Positions 43,907 to 53,890 are shown, counted from the first letter of the stretch. The stretch is 64,000 nucleotides of DNA from an uncultured Flavobacteriales bacterium (GCA_943788755.1 CALSRM010000002.1:217505-281504); one strand, 5' to 3'. The notes: a model not told the origin generated them from the sequence alone. Program-made: numbers and translations.

Positions 43907-45323
43907 CTTTTAATGGAGTATTATTTTTTGAGGGTATGTGGATAAAATATATTCCGGTGTTTAGGTTGTTAAGGTTAATAATATTACTTGATGTTTTGCC
44001 CGTTGCAACGCTTTCGCCAACTACATTGTAAATAATATAGGAGATGTTTTTAGCGTTTTTTAACCCGTTGATAGTGATCTTGTCTTTTGTAGGATTGGGA
44101 TAGAACCTTGCCTCTTTTTCGCCTTCTATTTGGTAAATGTTAGTAAGGTCAAATACTTCACTAATATTTGGATCGGCATTTAAGGATGCATCTTTTTTCA
44201 TGACAAAAACACTTTTAATTCCATTTATTGTTCCACTTGTTGTGCCAACTATGACAAGTCCCTTGTCAGCGGTTGTGTCGGCTTCTTCAGAGATATCATC
44301 ATATGCAGTTCCTCCTGTGATAAATATCGATCCAACACCATCTTGTGAAATTTTAATACTTAAAATATCTCTTTCTCCGTTTCCATAAGAAGAAGTGCTT
44401 CCACCGAATATTATGTCAGTCTCATCGTGGTATTGCACAATAAATTGGCCTTCTTCTTTTTCAGGTCCATCGAATAAGTCTCCAAAAATGAAAATACCAT
44501 TTTCTGAAATCTTTTGATACCCCATAGCAAGGTTGGTTCCTGTAATAGATTCTTTAGTTCCTGCAAAAAAGTAATTACTGTCTATAAGTTCAATTACATT
44601 ATTAATTACTTCATCCAAAGAATCCCCTGCTGTGTATTGCCATAGTTCATTTCCCAAATTATCTGTTTTAACCAACCAATAATCCGTGTCACCATTAGGA
44701 GTTGTTTTAGCCCCTGCAAATAGTAAGTCGCCGCTTTTGGTTTCAACAACATCCTTAAATACATCTTTTCCCGCTCCTCCGAACATTTTTGTCCATAAAG
44801 TGTCTCCTAGTCTGTCCAGTTTAATAGCGTAGCCATCAGATATTCCTGAGCCATAGCTGTATGTTTCACCAGCAATAACATATCCTGAATCTGATGTCGT
44901 TTCGATGCTATAGCTGAAGTCCCAATCATTTCCACCATAGGTTCTCGTCCAAAGGCTATCGCCAAGAGCGTCTGTTTTAACCACATATATATTATAATCC
45001 CAGGATTCGCTATTGGAATAACCTGTTAATATATAACCAGTATCGATTGTTTGTTTCAAATCCATTCCCCAATCTACATTGGAACCTCCGTATGTTTTAG
45101 ACCAAAGTAAGTTGCCTAAAGAGTCAATTTTAAATAGGTACATGTCTGTATTACCACTTCCAAAACTTTCTGTAGCACCAATAATAGCATAAGCTGTATC
45201 TATTGTTGTAATTATGCTTTTTCCATAGTCATTCCCACCCCCTCCATACGAATTGAAAAAGGTAGTTTGTCCAAAAGAAATAAATGGATTAAATAAAAGT
45301 AGTATGTAAATAATTAATTTCAT
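43893..45323 (-). CDS. T9SS-targeted propeller-like repeat protein
   Basis: 476 residues, signal peptide ending SFGQ. Repeated motifs (SLGNLLWSKTYGGSNVDWG, ALGDSLWTRTYGGNDWDFS, RLGDTLWTKMFGGAGKDVF) with TGYILTGYSNS-type strands suggest a beta-propeller of about six blades. The C-terminus (RFYPNPTKDKITINGLKN...NTGIYFIHIPSKN) is a type A T9SS domain. It is the last gene of the lipoprotein - barrel - T9SS operon and overlaps the barrel gene by 4 bp. Ligand unknown. Confidence 0.85.
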   Translation of the reverse strand: MKLIIYILLLFNPFISFGQTTFFNSYGGGGNDYGKSIITTIDTAYAIIGATESFGSGNTDMYLFKIDSLGNLLWSKTYGGSNVDWGMDLKQTIDTGYILTGYSNSESWDYNIYVVKTDALGDSLWTRTYGGNDWDFSYSIETTSDSGYVIAGETYSYGSGISDGYAIKLDRLGDTLWTKMFGGAGKDVFKDVVETKSGDLLFAGAKTTPNGDTDYWLVKTDNLGNELWQYTAGDSLDEVINNVIELIDSNYFFAGTKESITGTNLAMGYQKISENGIFIFGDLFDGPEKEEGQFIVQYHDETDIIFGGSTSSYGNGERDILSIKISQDGVGSIFITGGTAYDDISEEADTTADKGLVIVGTTSGTINGIKSVFVMKKDASLNADPNISEVFDLTNIYQIEGEKEARFYPNPTKDKITINGLKNAKNISYIIYNVVGESVATGKTSSNIINLNNLNTGIYFIHIPSKNNTPLKVTKI

Positions 45324-46552
45324 TTAAAATTATACTTTAAAGATATTCCAGCTGCTTTTCCGTGTTGAGTTTTTGAAAATATTCCAAGTAAGTTGTTACT
45401 GTTTATTTCGACCAATAAGTTGTTCTTAAATCGTTTGTTTAAAGCAAGTCCAAATTGTAGATTATTATAACCTCCATATGCTAAATAAGAGGAGATATTC
45501 ATCTTACTTGCTAAATGAAGATTTCCTCCCATATACAGAAACGCTCTATATGAACTTTGTATTTTATATCTAAAGCCATAAATGATTTCCCATTTTTTCA
45601 AATATGTAGGGGGTTTGTGAAAATAGATTTCAAAGGGAAGTAAGCCTACAAATTGAGTTGTGTCAGATATTAGTCTAATAGAGTCGGTTAGTTCCTGTTG
45701 ATTAATTATGGAATTTCCAAAACTAGAAATGCTAGAGACATTAAAACCACTGTAGTTGTAGGTTGTGTCCACGGTTGTTAAAATCGAATTTTTCTGAGAA
45801 ACGTATATTCCAATGTTTTTAATTCCGATAATTATAGTAGTCGATTTGGAGTGTGAACTGTCTTTGGCGATAAGTTCTTGTGATAAACGATATTCAAAAT
45901 CTACAGCAAATCCACTTCCAATATGCTTTAATGCATTGTTACTTTGGACTTGACTCCCATTAATATCCAAAGAAATGTTACTGCCTAATGAATCTGTATA
46001 AGTGTAACCACTTTGAACTAATCCTTGGTTGTAGTTGCTAAAACTTAAAAATGAAAGGCCAATTTTGAGTTTGTTATTATCAATTCCTGCTGCAAATTTC
46101 TTAAAACTTCTTGAATGAAATCCGGTTTGACCCATAAAAGAAGTGTCTCCTGCATTGCTTTTATTCCCATAAAATGCTAATTCATATAAGTCATCTGTAA
46201 ATTGAACTGCTCCTGATGCGTTAGCTGAAATGTCTACGTAATATCCCCAATTTCCAAATAGTTTGTGAATAGGATCGGAAAAAGAAACTCCAAATGACCC
46301 TTCACCGCCAACATAATTGATTCTCTTTGAATTGGATAGTGCTTCGTCTTTCATTTCATTATCAATAAAGCCTCCGAATCTAAAAACATCCATGAATTGG
46401 TTATTGAAAATAGAAGAGCCATAATTCCCATTTGCATAAATATTTAAAACCATGGAGTTCGTGTCAGCGTATTCAAATAGCTGATTACTGCCAGTATTTT
46501 GAGAGAAGATTGGACTCGTAATAATTAATGATATGTAAACTAACTTTTTCAA
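45320..46552 (-). CDS. DUF5723-like outer-membrane beta-barrel protein
   Basis: 410 residues starting at a TTG (46552), 2 bp after the stop of the lipoprotein gene. Signal peptide ending PIFSQ, then beta-strand-rich sequence of the PorP-/DUF5723-like kind (NYVGGEGSFGVSFSDPIHKLFGNWGYYVDISANASG, FAAGIDNNKLKIGLSFL) and a final strand ending LKYNFK. Probably an outer-membrane barrel partner of the surface protein encoded next. Family name is tentative. Confidence 0.7.
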   Translation of the reverse strand: MKKLVYISLIITSPIFSQNTGSNQLFEYADTNSMVLNIYANGNYGSSIFNNQFMDVFRFGGFIDNEMKDEALSNSKRINYVGGEGSFGVSFSDPIHKLFGNWGYYVDISANASGAVQFTDDLYELAFYGNKSNAGDTSFMGQTGFHSRSFKKFAAGIDNNKLKIGLSFLSFSNYNQGLVQSGYTYTDSLGSNISLDINGSQVQSNNALKHIGSGFAVDFEYRLSQELIAKDSSHSKSTTIIIGIKNIGIYVSQKNSILTTVDTTYNYSGFNVSSISSFGNSIINQQELTDSIRLISDTTQFVGLLPFEIYFHKPPTYLKKWEIIYGFRYKIQSSYRAFLYMGGNLHLASKMNISSYLAYGGYNNLQFGLALNKRFKNNLLVEINSNNLLGIFSKTQHGKAAGISLKYNFK

Positions 46553-46554
46553 TT

Positions 46555-48132
46555 TTATTCTATTACAACTCCGTATTCAAAATTTGCTACTACATTAAAT
46601 TTAAGTTTATAGTAGTCGTAAATGTCGATATGATTGGAGGAGATAGGTGTATTAAAAATAATTTTTAAAACTATTTTTTTATTTTGAATAAGTGCGTTGA
46701 AGTCCGTTTGATTCAACATTAACTGATGCGTTGAAGTTGAAAAGGCTGAAACAATTCCACTTCCATCTACAGAAGCAGATGGAACTAATGTAGGTGATAA
46801 GACATGGCCAATGATGATATCGTTTTCATCCAGTAATAGCAAATCTATTTGAGCTTCTAAAGGAAATCCATTTTCCAGATTGATGTTAAGCATTACAGAA
46901 TTAATACCAGTTGTGTCACTTATGTCAATGTTTAAAGTATCTGCAAGAGTTAGGTTGTTTGCAATTACACTTAATGGAAGTTGAATGTCCATATTTAGTT
47001 CCATCGGAGCATTCGTGGATATAAAGTCATTATGAGCAGAGACATTTCCTAATGGGTTTAATTCTAATGCTAATCCATATCCAATGGAATCAGGTAAAAG
47101 TTCTAGCATAAGATCAATATTTGAATTAGAATTGTTTAAAGCAGTTGTATAGTAATATGGATATATAGTGGGACCAATCTCATTCGCTCGATTAATATTG
47201 ATGTTGTTTCCAATGATTGAATGATTCAAAGCTAATTCATTATTATTATTTGAAGCTGTGAAAGAATTGAATGATATACTAGCATCCGCCCCAATCCCAT
47301 TGATCAATTCTAAATCGATATCGATTTGGTCTATGTTGAGGTTTCCTGAGATGAGCTTACTAAATGCTGATAGACCTGTTTTCTCTGACCCTATAATAAA
47401 GCTTTGGTTTCCAAAATACCCTTTTGCATAATCAATTTTAATATTACTGAGCTCATTGATAATATACACGGTGTCTTGGTTTGAGACGGAAACATCCGTT
47501 GCGTTTGTTGGGTCTACTCTAATGTTGACATTAGTTCGAATAATATTAAAGCTATTTCCCGAAGAACCTGATAAATTGATGGAGTAACCACTTAAATCAA
47601 AACTTCCACTAGCAGATGCAGTCATTCCAGATGCCGCTTCTGAGACATATACTATTTGACTAAAAGAATTTCCAAAGGCATCAATAGCAGCTGGAATTTG
47701 ATATTCATAAATTATTTTTCCCTGAATACTACTTTTTAACTCATAGTCAATTGTTCCACTCTTAATTTCAACATACGTAAGCTCCACACTTCCCATATTC
47801 ATGGTGTTATCTTCCGGTTGATTTACAAATACTTGGCCAGGTGATGCTGTAACTGGAAAAGGGAATGGTAAAGCAAACGTGTCTAGTAATGAGGTGTCTG
47901 GAATTGCAACTAAAGAATCTAAATCTAATCTAAATAGATTTAAGTCTAAATTCATACTTACTGAGCTATCCATTTCTGAACCGAGCACTGAATCTGGAAG
48001 AATATCATAAATTGATAGTTCGCCGTACACTACTGGAGCTACTCCATCTATATTCCAACGAATCGTGTCCTCTCTTTTTTTACACGAGAACAAAATAAGG
48101 ATAGGTATTAGAAGCAAAAAAATCTTCTTCAT
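46555..48132 (-). CDS. Lipoprotein, beta-rich, first gene of surface operon
   Basis: 525 residues. The N-terminus MKKIFLLLIPILILFSCKKRED gives a lipoprotein signal with the lipobox cysteine in LFSC. The body is beta-rich with repeated amphipathic segments but no enzyme motifs that I recognise. It starts the operon followed by the DUF5723-like barrel and the T9SS propeller. Reads TACTTTTG (48140-48147) just before the start as a possible promoter. It may anchor or present the operon's surface complex (inference). Confidence 0.75.
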   Translation of the reverse strand: MKKIFLLLIPILILFSCKKREDTIRWNIDGVAPVVYGELSIYDILPDSVLGSEMDSSVSMNLDLNLFRLDLDSLVAIPDTSLLDTFALPFPFPVTASPGQVFVNQPEDNTMNMGSVELTYVEIKSGTIDYELKSSIQGKIIYEYQIPAAIDAFGNSFSQIVYVSEAASGMTASASGSFDLSGYSINLSGSSGNSFNIIRTNVNIRVDPTNATDVSVSNQDTVYIINELSNIKIDYAKGYFGNQSFIIGSEKTGLSAFSKLISGNLNIDQIDIDLELINGIGADASISFNSFTASNNNNELALNHSIIGNNININRANEIGPTIYPYYYTTALNNSNSNIDLMLELLPDSIGYGLALELNPLGNVSAHNDFISTNAPMELNMDIQLPLSVIANNLTLADTLNIDISDTTGINSVMLNINLENGFPLEAQIDLLLLDENDIIIGHVLSPTLVPSASVDGSGIVSAFSTSTHQLMLNQTDFNALIQNKKIVLKIIFNTPISSNHIDIYDYYKLKFNVVANFEYGVVIE

Positions 48133-48139
48133 ATTGTTT

Positions 48140-48147
48140 CAAAAGTA
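48140..48147 (-). promoter_or_regulatory. TAnnTTTG promoter candidate of the surface operon
   Basis: Reads TACTTTTG on the minus strand, 8 bp before the ATG at 48132; the 5' UTR would be very short. Confidence 0.35.
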
Positions 48148-48220
48148 GGAAATTGTTTCCCGTATATCATGAAAAAAGAAAGATTATCAAGTTTAATGAC
48201 TGATTAAGACTATTTCTAAC

Positions 48221-48228
48221 TATATTTG
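48221..48228 (+). promoter_or_regulatory. TAnnTTTG promoter candidate
   Basis: TATATTTG, 17 bp before the ATG of the membrane protein at 48246; TSS would be around 48235. Confidence 0.45.
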
Positions 48229-48245
48229 AGGTTAGTAAATTAGAA

Positions 48246-48683
48246 ATGAGGTTACCCCGTTTATTAATATCTACAGTTTTTAGTGCAATCATAATGTTTG
48301 CAATATCCTATTACTGGCATGGTGTATTGTTAAATGATTTAGATTTCATATCCTATGACAAAACTTTATTCTTTGGGTTGCTTAGTATTCTTTATTTATT
48401 GGTAGGAGGAGCGTTGTCATTTGTATTAATGGCTTATAAGCCAGCAGAAAATAGAACTCTTAAGCACGTTACGATTGGGTTCGCAGCAGGGTTTATGATT
48501 TACCTTGTTGCTTTTGTGTTAGGAGTCTCATTCCAAGGAGAAGGTATAGAACATACTATTGTAAACTTTACATGGCAAATGTTGGAACAAGGTGTTGGAG
48601 GTTTTTCTATTAGTATTTACTATGTCATTGCGCATAGAAGAGAAAAGCTAATGGCTTTTTCAGATGTTCGAGATGATGATTAA
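48246..48683 (+). CDS. Small four-helix membrane protein of unknown function
   Basis: 145 residues with four hydrophobic segments (about 8-25, 40-62, 77-98, 108-130) and a charged C-terminus. YYWHGVLLNDL after the first helix is the only distinctive motif. I do not recognise a family. It stands alone under its own promoter between the surface operon and rarA. Confidence 0.7.
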   Translation: MRLPRLLISTVFSAIIMFAISYYWHGVLLNDLDFISYDKTLFFGLLSILYLLVGGALSFVLMAYKPAENRTLKHVTIGFAAGFMIYLVAFVLGVSFQGEGIEHTIVNFTWQMLEQGVGGFSISIYYVIAHRREKLMAFSDVRDDD

Positions 48684-48742
48684 ATAAAGTATTAAGTAGG
48701 TTGTATTATGTGCAATGTGTTTTTGTCCTTAATATTTTATCA

Positions 48743-50113
48743 TCAATAGTCATATTTTCCTTTCCAAACAAAATTCAAGTACTTTTTCAATTCCTGCTCA
48801 CGTTGGTTGTTTTTCGGTTGGTAAATAACTTTTCCTTCCAACTCTTTTGGCAAGAATTCTTGCTTATGTAATTCATTTACTTCTGCTGTATGCGAATAAG
48901 CATAATCCTTCCCATAGCCAAGGTCTTTCATTAGTTTGGTTGGAGCATTTCGCAAATGCAATGGGACCTCTAAATCACCCGTGTTTTTAATAATAGATTG
49001 TGCTAACCCGATAGCCTCATAAGATGCATTACTTTTTGCAGAAGAAGCTAAATAAATTGCACACTGCGATAAGATAATTCTACTTTCTGGCCAGCCAATT
49101 TTACTAACAGCTTCAAAACATGAATTTGCCATAATTAATGCAGTAGGGTTAGCATTTCCAACATCTTCTGAAGCAGAGATCAGCAATCTTCTGGCAATAA
49201 ATTTTGGGTCTTCGCCACCTTCGATCATTCTGGCTAGCCAATATACAGCACCGTTAGGGTCGCTACCGCGTATGGATTTTATAAGGGCAGATGCGATATC
49301 GTAATGTTGTTCTCCATTTTTATCATACATCGCAATTTTTTGCTGAACATTCGCTAAAACAAAATCATTTGTAATTTCTTTTTCCCCAATTGGTAGTGCA
49401 TTAACTGCAATCTCTAGTATGTTAAGAAGTTTTCGAGCATCACCTCCAGAGATTCTAAGAAGAGCTTCCGTTTCTTTAATTTTTATTTTTAGCGGTTTTA
49501 AAGTAATATCTTCGGATAAAGCTTTATTTAATAACCCTTCAAGGTCCTCTTTGGTATGGTGCTCCAGAACATAAGTTTGACACCTTGAAAGTAAAGCAGA
49601 AATTACTTCAAATGAAGGGTTTTCTGTGGTTGCGCCAATTAATGTTATTGTTCCTTTTTCAACAGCTCCTAATAAAGAATCTTGCTGCGATTTACTGAAT
49701 CGATGAATCTCATCAATAAATAATACTGCGCTACCGCCACTAAACATTCCGGTTCCTCGGGCTTTACTAATTATTTCTCTAATATCTTTTACGCCACTAC
49801 TAATTGCAGATAAAGTATAAAAAGGTCTATCTAAAGTTTCAGCAATAATTTGCGCTAAAGTGGTTTTACCAACTCCTGGAGGTCCCCAGAATAACATGGA
49901 GGGCAAGCTACCACTTTTAATCGCTTTCCTTAAAGGTTTATCTATACCTACTAAATGCTCCTGTCCTATATAATCATCCAGTGATTTAGGCCGCATTCTT
50001 TCCGCTAATGGTATGTTTTGATTTAGATTGATAACAGGACTTTTTTCAAAGATAAATTTTAAAACTAATAGATAGATGTTTATAATTCCAATAATGGAAA
50101 ATATTATGAACAT
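48743..50113 (-). CDS. rarA: Replication-associated recombination protein A (AAA+ ATPase)
   Basis: 456 residues. PLAERMRPKSLDDYIGQEHLVG, SMLFWGPPGVGKTTLAQII (Walker A), AVLFIDEIHRFSKSQQD (Walker B), TENPSFEVISALLSRCQ, and the C-terminal tetramerisation region (RGSDPNGAVYWLARMIEGGEDPKFIARRLL, NAPTKLMKDLGYGKDYAYSH) identify RarA/MgsA, which acts at stalled replication forks. The only canonical start codon upstream of the conserved part is the ATG at 50113, which adds a 24-residue hydrophobic extension unusual for the family; the true start may be a non-canonical codon downstream. Confidence 0.94.
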   Translation of the reverse strand: MFIIFSIIGIINIYLLVLKFIFEKSPVINLNQNIPLAERMRPKSLDDYIGQEHLVGIDKPLRKAIKSGSLPSMLFWGPPGVGKTTLAQIIAETLDRPFYTLSAISSGVKDIREIISKARGTGMFSGGSAVLFIDEIHRFSKSQQDSLLGAVEKGTITLIGATTENPSFEVISALLSRCQTYVLEHHTKEDLEGLLNKALSEDITLKPLKIKIKETEALLRISGGDARKLLNILEIAVNALPIGEKEITNDFVLANVQQKIAMYDKNGEQHYDIASALIKSIRGSDPNGAVYWLARMIEGGEDPKFIARRLLISASEDVGNANPTALIMANSCFEAVSKIGWPESRIILSQCAIYLASSAKSNASYEAIGLAQSIIKNTGDLEVPLHLRNAPTKLMKDLGYGKDYAYSHTAEVNELHKQEFLPKELEGKVIYQPKNNQREQELKKYLNFVWKGKYDY

Positions 50114-50148
50114 GTATAATCCTTATTTTTAATGTAATTAAAGAAAAG

Positions 50149-51510
50149 ATGAGAGTACATTTTATAGCAATAGGAGGGAGTGCAATGCATAACCTTGCAA
50201 TAGCTTTACATTTAAAAGGATATCAGGTGACCGGTTCTGATGATGAAATTTTCGAGCCATCTAAAGGCAGGTTAGATAAATATGGTTTACTACCTGCCAA
50301 AATTGGCTGGGATGAAAATAATATTTCCTCAAATCAAGATGCTATTATATTAGGAATGCATGCTAGAGAGAATAATCCGGAGTTGGAAAAAGCACAAAAG
50401 CTGGGTTTAAAAATTTACTCGTATCCTGAATATATTTACGAGCAAACGAAAAAAAAAAGGCGAATTGTTATTGGAGGAAGCCATGGTAAAACATCTATAA
50501 CTTCAATGATTTTGCATGTTCTTAACTTTCATGAGATAGATCATGATTATATGGTAGGTGCGCAATTGGAAGGTTTTGAATGTATGGTGAAGCTTACCGA
50601 AAATGCAAAAATAGCAGTCTTAGAAGGTGATGAATATTTAAGTTCACCGATTGATCGGAGACCAAAATTTCATTTGTATCATCCAAATATAGCGTTGCTT
50701 AGTGGTATCGCATGGGACCACATTAATGTATTTCCGACATTTGAGAATTACGTTGAGCAGTTTAAAATTTTCATAGATAAAATAGAGCCAAATGGAACTA
50801 TTGTTTACTGCGAATTAGACGATAAAGTAAAGGAAGTTTCTGAAAAAGCTGCTGTAAATGTGAAACAGGTTCCTTATGCAACGCACAAGCATAGAATTGA
50901 AAATGGTGTTTCGATAGTAGAAGATGAATATGGAATTGAACATGCTCTTGAAATTTTTGGCGAGCACAATCTTCAAAACTTGAATGGTGCACTTTTAGTT
51001 TGTGAAGAAGTGGGTGTTTCTAAACCTGATTTTTATGCAGCAATCCAAAGCTTTTCAGGAGCTTCAAAGAGACTAGAGTTAGTTAAAAGGACAGAGAATT
51101 CAGTCATGTACAAAGATTTTGCGCATTCACCATCAAAATTAAAAGCAACTACACAAGCATTAAAAACACAATTTCCGGAAAGAGAACTAATAGCTTGTAT
51201 GGAACTACACACGTTTAGTAGTCTAAATAAAGAGTTTTTAAGTCAGTACGATGGTGCTATGAAAAATGCAGATAAAGCATATGTTTATTATAGTCCTAAG
51301 ACTTTAGCTCATAAGAAATTACAGAATCTTTCTCCTGAAGAGGTTAAACAAGCGTTTAATTCTGATAATATAACTGTATTTACAGATTCGAAAGAATTGG
51401 TAGGAAACTTAAAAACCAACAATTGGCGTAATAAAAACCTCCTAATGATGAGTAGTGGTAATTTTGATGGTGTAGATTTTGCTGAGCTGGGAGAAGAGTT
51501 GCTATCCTAA
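50149..51510 (+). CDS. mpl: Mur ligase family, Mpl-like murein peptide ligase
   Basis: 453 residues. MRVHFIAIGGSAMHNLAIALHLKGYQVTGSDD is the N-terminal Rossmann-type domain, then IVIGGSHGKTSITSMILHVL (ATP-binding), LEGDEYLSSPIDRRPKF and SGIAWDHINVFPTFENY. This pattern matches UDP-MurNAc:tripeptide ligase (Mpl) and the related Bacteroidota group often annotated as peptidoglycan synthetase, rather than MurC. It recycles cell-wall peptides onto UDP-MurNAc. It is divergent from rarA and its stop overlaps the end of the DUF4199 gene by 9 bp. Confidence 0.85.
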   Translation: MRVHFIAIGGSAMHNLAIALHLKGYQVTGSDDEIFEPSKGRLDKYGLLPAKIGWDENNISSNQDAIILGMHARENNPELEKAQKLGLKIYSYPEYIYEQTKKKRRIVIGGSHGKTSITSMILHVLNFHEIDHDYMVGAQLEGFECMVKLTENAKIAVLEGDEYLSSPIDRRPKFHLYHPNIALLSGIAWDHINVFPTFENYVEQFKIFIDKIEPNGTIVYCELDDKVKEVSEKAAVNVKQVPYATHKHRIENGVSIVEDEYGIEHALEIFGEHNLQNLNGALLVCEEVGVSKPDFYAAIQSFSGASKRLELVKRTENSVMYKDFAHSPSKLKATTQALKTQFPERELIACMELHTFSSLNKEFLSQYDGAMKNADKAYVYYSPKTLAHKKLQNLSPEEVKQAFNSDNITVFTDSKELVGNLKTNNWRNKNLLMMSSGNFDGVDFAELGEELLS

Positions 51511-52068
51511 CTTGGCAAGTATAAGCCTATTAAAAGCTGTTACTAGAAAGGAGTAAAACATTCCTAAGACTAGTAATGCTAATAACGTCATGAGGAATAC
51601 GTTGTTTGGATTAAGCAACATGTTTATTCCTTCTTGTTCATTATCTCTGATGTCTTCAGAAGATTTTCCGTAGAACATATCAGGATTGTCAAGTATCTTT
51701 TTATCAACGTCTTCACTGAATTGTTTCGTTTCTGTAGCTGCAATCCATTGCTGCCTTCGAATCTCTGGGTATTCGGGGTCAATCCATTTGTAATAAATCA
51801 AAACAAAAGAAGCAATTGTTAAAGCGTATATAGCACTTGTTTTTATACCGGTTTTAAGGTCGATAACAATACTAACTCCTTCTTGCTTTTTCTTGTTGAA
51901 ATTGGAAACAATACTGATCCCAACAGCAAGTAATAAACAAAGTGTGTTTACCCCAAAGGCAATAACATGGACATTAGGGTCGTGGTTATATCCGGCTAAA
52001 ACAATTCCAATCTCGATAGCCATGTAAATTCCGGCCCAAATTAACGCTGTTTTGATTTCGTGACGCAT
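51502..52068 (-). CDS. DUF4199-type membrane protein
   Basis: 188 residues with four hydrophobic segments and a long polar loop (about 85-145; PEIRRQQWIAATETKQFSED). The N-terminus RHEIKTALIWAGIYMAIEIGIVL and C-terminus FYSFLVTAFNRLILAKLG match the DUF4199 layout common in Bacteroidota. Function unknown. A bidirectional terminator at 52081-52112 separates it from rho. Confidence 0.75.
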   Translation of the reverse strand: MRHEIKTALIWAGIYMAIEIGIVLAGYNHDPNVHVIAFGVNTLCLLLAVGISIVSNFNKKKQEGVSIVIDLKTGIKTSAIYALTIASFVLIYYKWIDPEYPEIRRQQWIAATETKQFSEDVDKKILDNPDMFYGKSSEDIRDNEQEGINMLLNPNNVFLMTLLALLVLGMFYSFLVTAFNRLILAKLG

Positions 52069-52080
52069 AGGTATGAAAAG

Positions 52081-52112
52081 AAACGGTTGCTAAAAAAAAG
52101 CAACCGTTTTAT
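52081..52112 (-). terminator. Intrinsic terminator after rho
   Basis: AAACGGTTGC (52081-52090) pairs perfectly with GCAACCGTTT (52100-52109) around an A-rich loop. Confidence 0.75.
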
Positions 52113-52119
52113 TAATTTG

Positions 52120-53697
52120 TTATCCATTCATTGATACCAAGAACTCTTCGTTACTCTTCGTATTGTGAATTCTATCTTTCATAAACTCCATAGCTTCAAG
52201 AGGTTTCATATCCGCAAGGTATTTTCTCAATAGCCAAATACGTTGAAGGGTTTCTTTATCGTATAATAAATCTTCTCTTCTTGTGCCAGATGTTAAAATG
52301 TCAATTGCAGGGAATATTCTACGGTTAGCTATTTTTCTATCTAATTGTAATTCCATATTACCTGTACCTTTAAATTCTTCAAAGATAACTTCGTCCATTT
52401 TAGATCCAGTTTCTGTTAAAGCAGTGGCAAGGATAGTTAAAGAACCTCCATTTTCAATTTTTCTAGCTGCTCCGAAAAATCTTTTTGGTTTGTGTAATGC
52501 ATTCGCATCAACACCACCCGTAAGAACTTTTCCAGACGCTGGCATTACAGTATTGTAAGCTCTTGCTAAACGCGTAATAGAATCCAATAAAATGCAAACA
52601 TCGTGTCCACACTCAACCATTCTTTTCGCTTTTTCAAGAACAATATTAGCCACTTTTACATGTCTATCTGCAGGTTCATCAAATGTTGAAGCAATTACTT
52701 CTGCATTTACACTTCTCTGCATATCGGTTACCTCTTCTGGTCTTTCATCTATTAATAGAACCATCAAGTAGGTTTCAGGATGATTAGCTGCAATTGCATT
52801 TGCAACGTCCTTTAATAAAACAGTTTTACCCGTTTTTGGCTGTGCTACAATCATTCCCCTTTGACCTTTACCAATTGGAGCAAATAAATCCATTATTCGC
52901 GTAGATATTGATTCTTTTGCGTGTCCTGTCAACTTGAATTTCTCTGAAGGAAATAGAGGAGTTAAATATTGAAATGGAACTCTGTCTCTAATGAATTCAG
53001 GAGTTCTACCATTAATTTTCTCTACGTTTATCAAAGGAAAGTATCTTTCTCCTTCTTTTGGTGGTCTAACTCCACCTCTAATAGTATCGCCTGTTTTTAA
53101 TCCAAATAATTTAATTTGAGATTGAGAAACATAAACATCATCAGGAGATGATAAATAGTGATAATCAGAAGATCTTAAAAAACCATATCCATCAGGCATG
53201 ATTTCCAAAACACCTTCACTAATAACTATACCATCAAAATTGTATCCATGCTCAACAGCAGGGTCCTTTTTTGGTGGTCGGTTTTCATTTTTCTTTGGGT
53301 TATTTTTTTTGTTCGTTCCATTCTTGTCACCTGGCCTTGAAACTGGGTTAGGTCGAGAAGGATCGTCTCTTTTCGCCATTGACTCGCTAATTTCAAGAAC
53401 AACTTCTTCTTTTGCAGATGAATTTTCCTCCTTTGTTGCTTTAGTTTTTTCCTCAGGCTTAGAGAAGTCTTCTTTGTTTTCAGGCTTTTTCTTAGCAAGT
53501 CTGTTATGTGCTGGTATTTTCTCAACTTTAACCGTTTTTTTCTTTTCTTCTTTCGGAGGGTTAATCGCTTGCTCGTCTAGAATTTTATAAACAAGTTCTT
53601 GCTTTTTTAATTTGTCAAATTTTGTAAGATTTAGCTTTTCAGCTATATCTTTTAGTTCACCAACTTTTTTGTTGTTTAAATCTAAAATGTCGTACAT
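52120..53697 (-). CDS. rho: Transcription termination factor Rho
   Basis: 525 residues. N-terminal Rho_N helices ([24 protein letters not shown]) are followed by a Lys/Glu/Pro-rich low-complexity linker (about 45-145) typical of Bacteroidota Rho. Then come the RNA-binding cold-shock-like domain ([18 protein letters not shown]), the P-loop [27 protein letters not shown] and SGTRREDLL. It releases RNA polymerase at Rho-dependent terminators. The approximately 100-nt leader contains a 14-bp palindrome (53772-53785), possibly relevant to autoregulation (inference). Confidence 0.97.
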   Translation of the reverse strand: MYDILDLNNKKVGELKDIAEKLNLTKFDKLKKQELVYKILDEQAINPPKEEKKKTVKVEKIPAHNRLAKKKPENKEDFSKPEEKTKATKEENSSAKEEVVLEISESMAKRDDPSRPNPVSRPGDKNGTNKKNNPKKNENRPPKKDPAVEHGYNFDGIVISEGVLEIMPDGYGFLRSSDYHYLSSPDDVYVSQSQIKLFGLKTGDTIRGGVRPPKEGERYFPLINVEKINGRTPEFIRDRVPFQYLTPLFPSEKFKLTGHAKESISTRIMDLFAPIGKGQRGMIVAQPKTGKTVLLKDVANAIAANHPETYLMVLLIDERPEEVTDMQRSVNAEVIASTFDEPADRHVKVANIVLEKAKRMVECGHDVCILLDSITRLARAYNTVMPASGKVLTGGVDANALHKPKRFFGAARKIENGGSLTILATALTETGSKMDEVIFEEFKGTGNMELQLDRKIANRRIFPAIDILTSGTRREDLLYDKETLQRIWLLRKYLADMKPLEAMEFMKDRIHNTKSNEEFLVSMNG

Positions 53698-53771
53698 GTA
53701 TTCGTGTTGATTATGTTATTATGAGAATGTATTCTTACTATTATTCTGATTTCTTTTGGGAAAATTGTATT

Positions 53772-53785
53772 TACTCGATCGAGTA
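53772..53785. promoter_or_regulatory. Perfect 14-bp palindrome in rho upstream region
   Basis: TACTCGATCGAGTA, in the region between rho and the DUF4293 gene, just downstream of the rho promoter candidate at 53804-53811, so inside the rho leader. A possible dimeric protein site. Confidence 0.35.
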
Positions 53786-53803
53786 TTTTTTATTAGAACT
53801 ATA

Positions 53804-53811
53804 CAAACATA
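53804..53811 (-). promoter_or_regulatory. TAnnTTTG promoter candidate of rho
   Basis: Reads TATGTTTG on the minus strand and would give a leader of about 100 nt before the ATG at 53697. Confidence 0.45.
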
Positions 53812-53882
53812 AGTAAAATTATGCATTTCTAGATGACTTTTTAATATTTTTCTATATTAGATAAGCACAAGGATAAAATAAA

Positions 53883-53890
53883 TATCTTTG
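53883..53890 (+). promoter_or_regulatory. TAnnTTTG promoter of the DUF4293 gene
   Basis: TATCTTTG followed by CAAC, 19 bp before the ATG at 53909; no obvious TTG -33 box. Confidence 0.5.
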
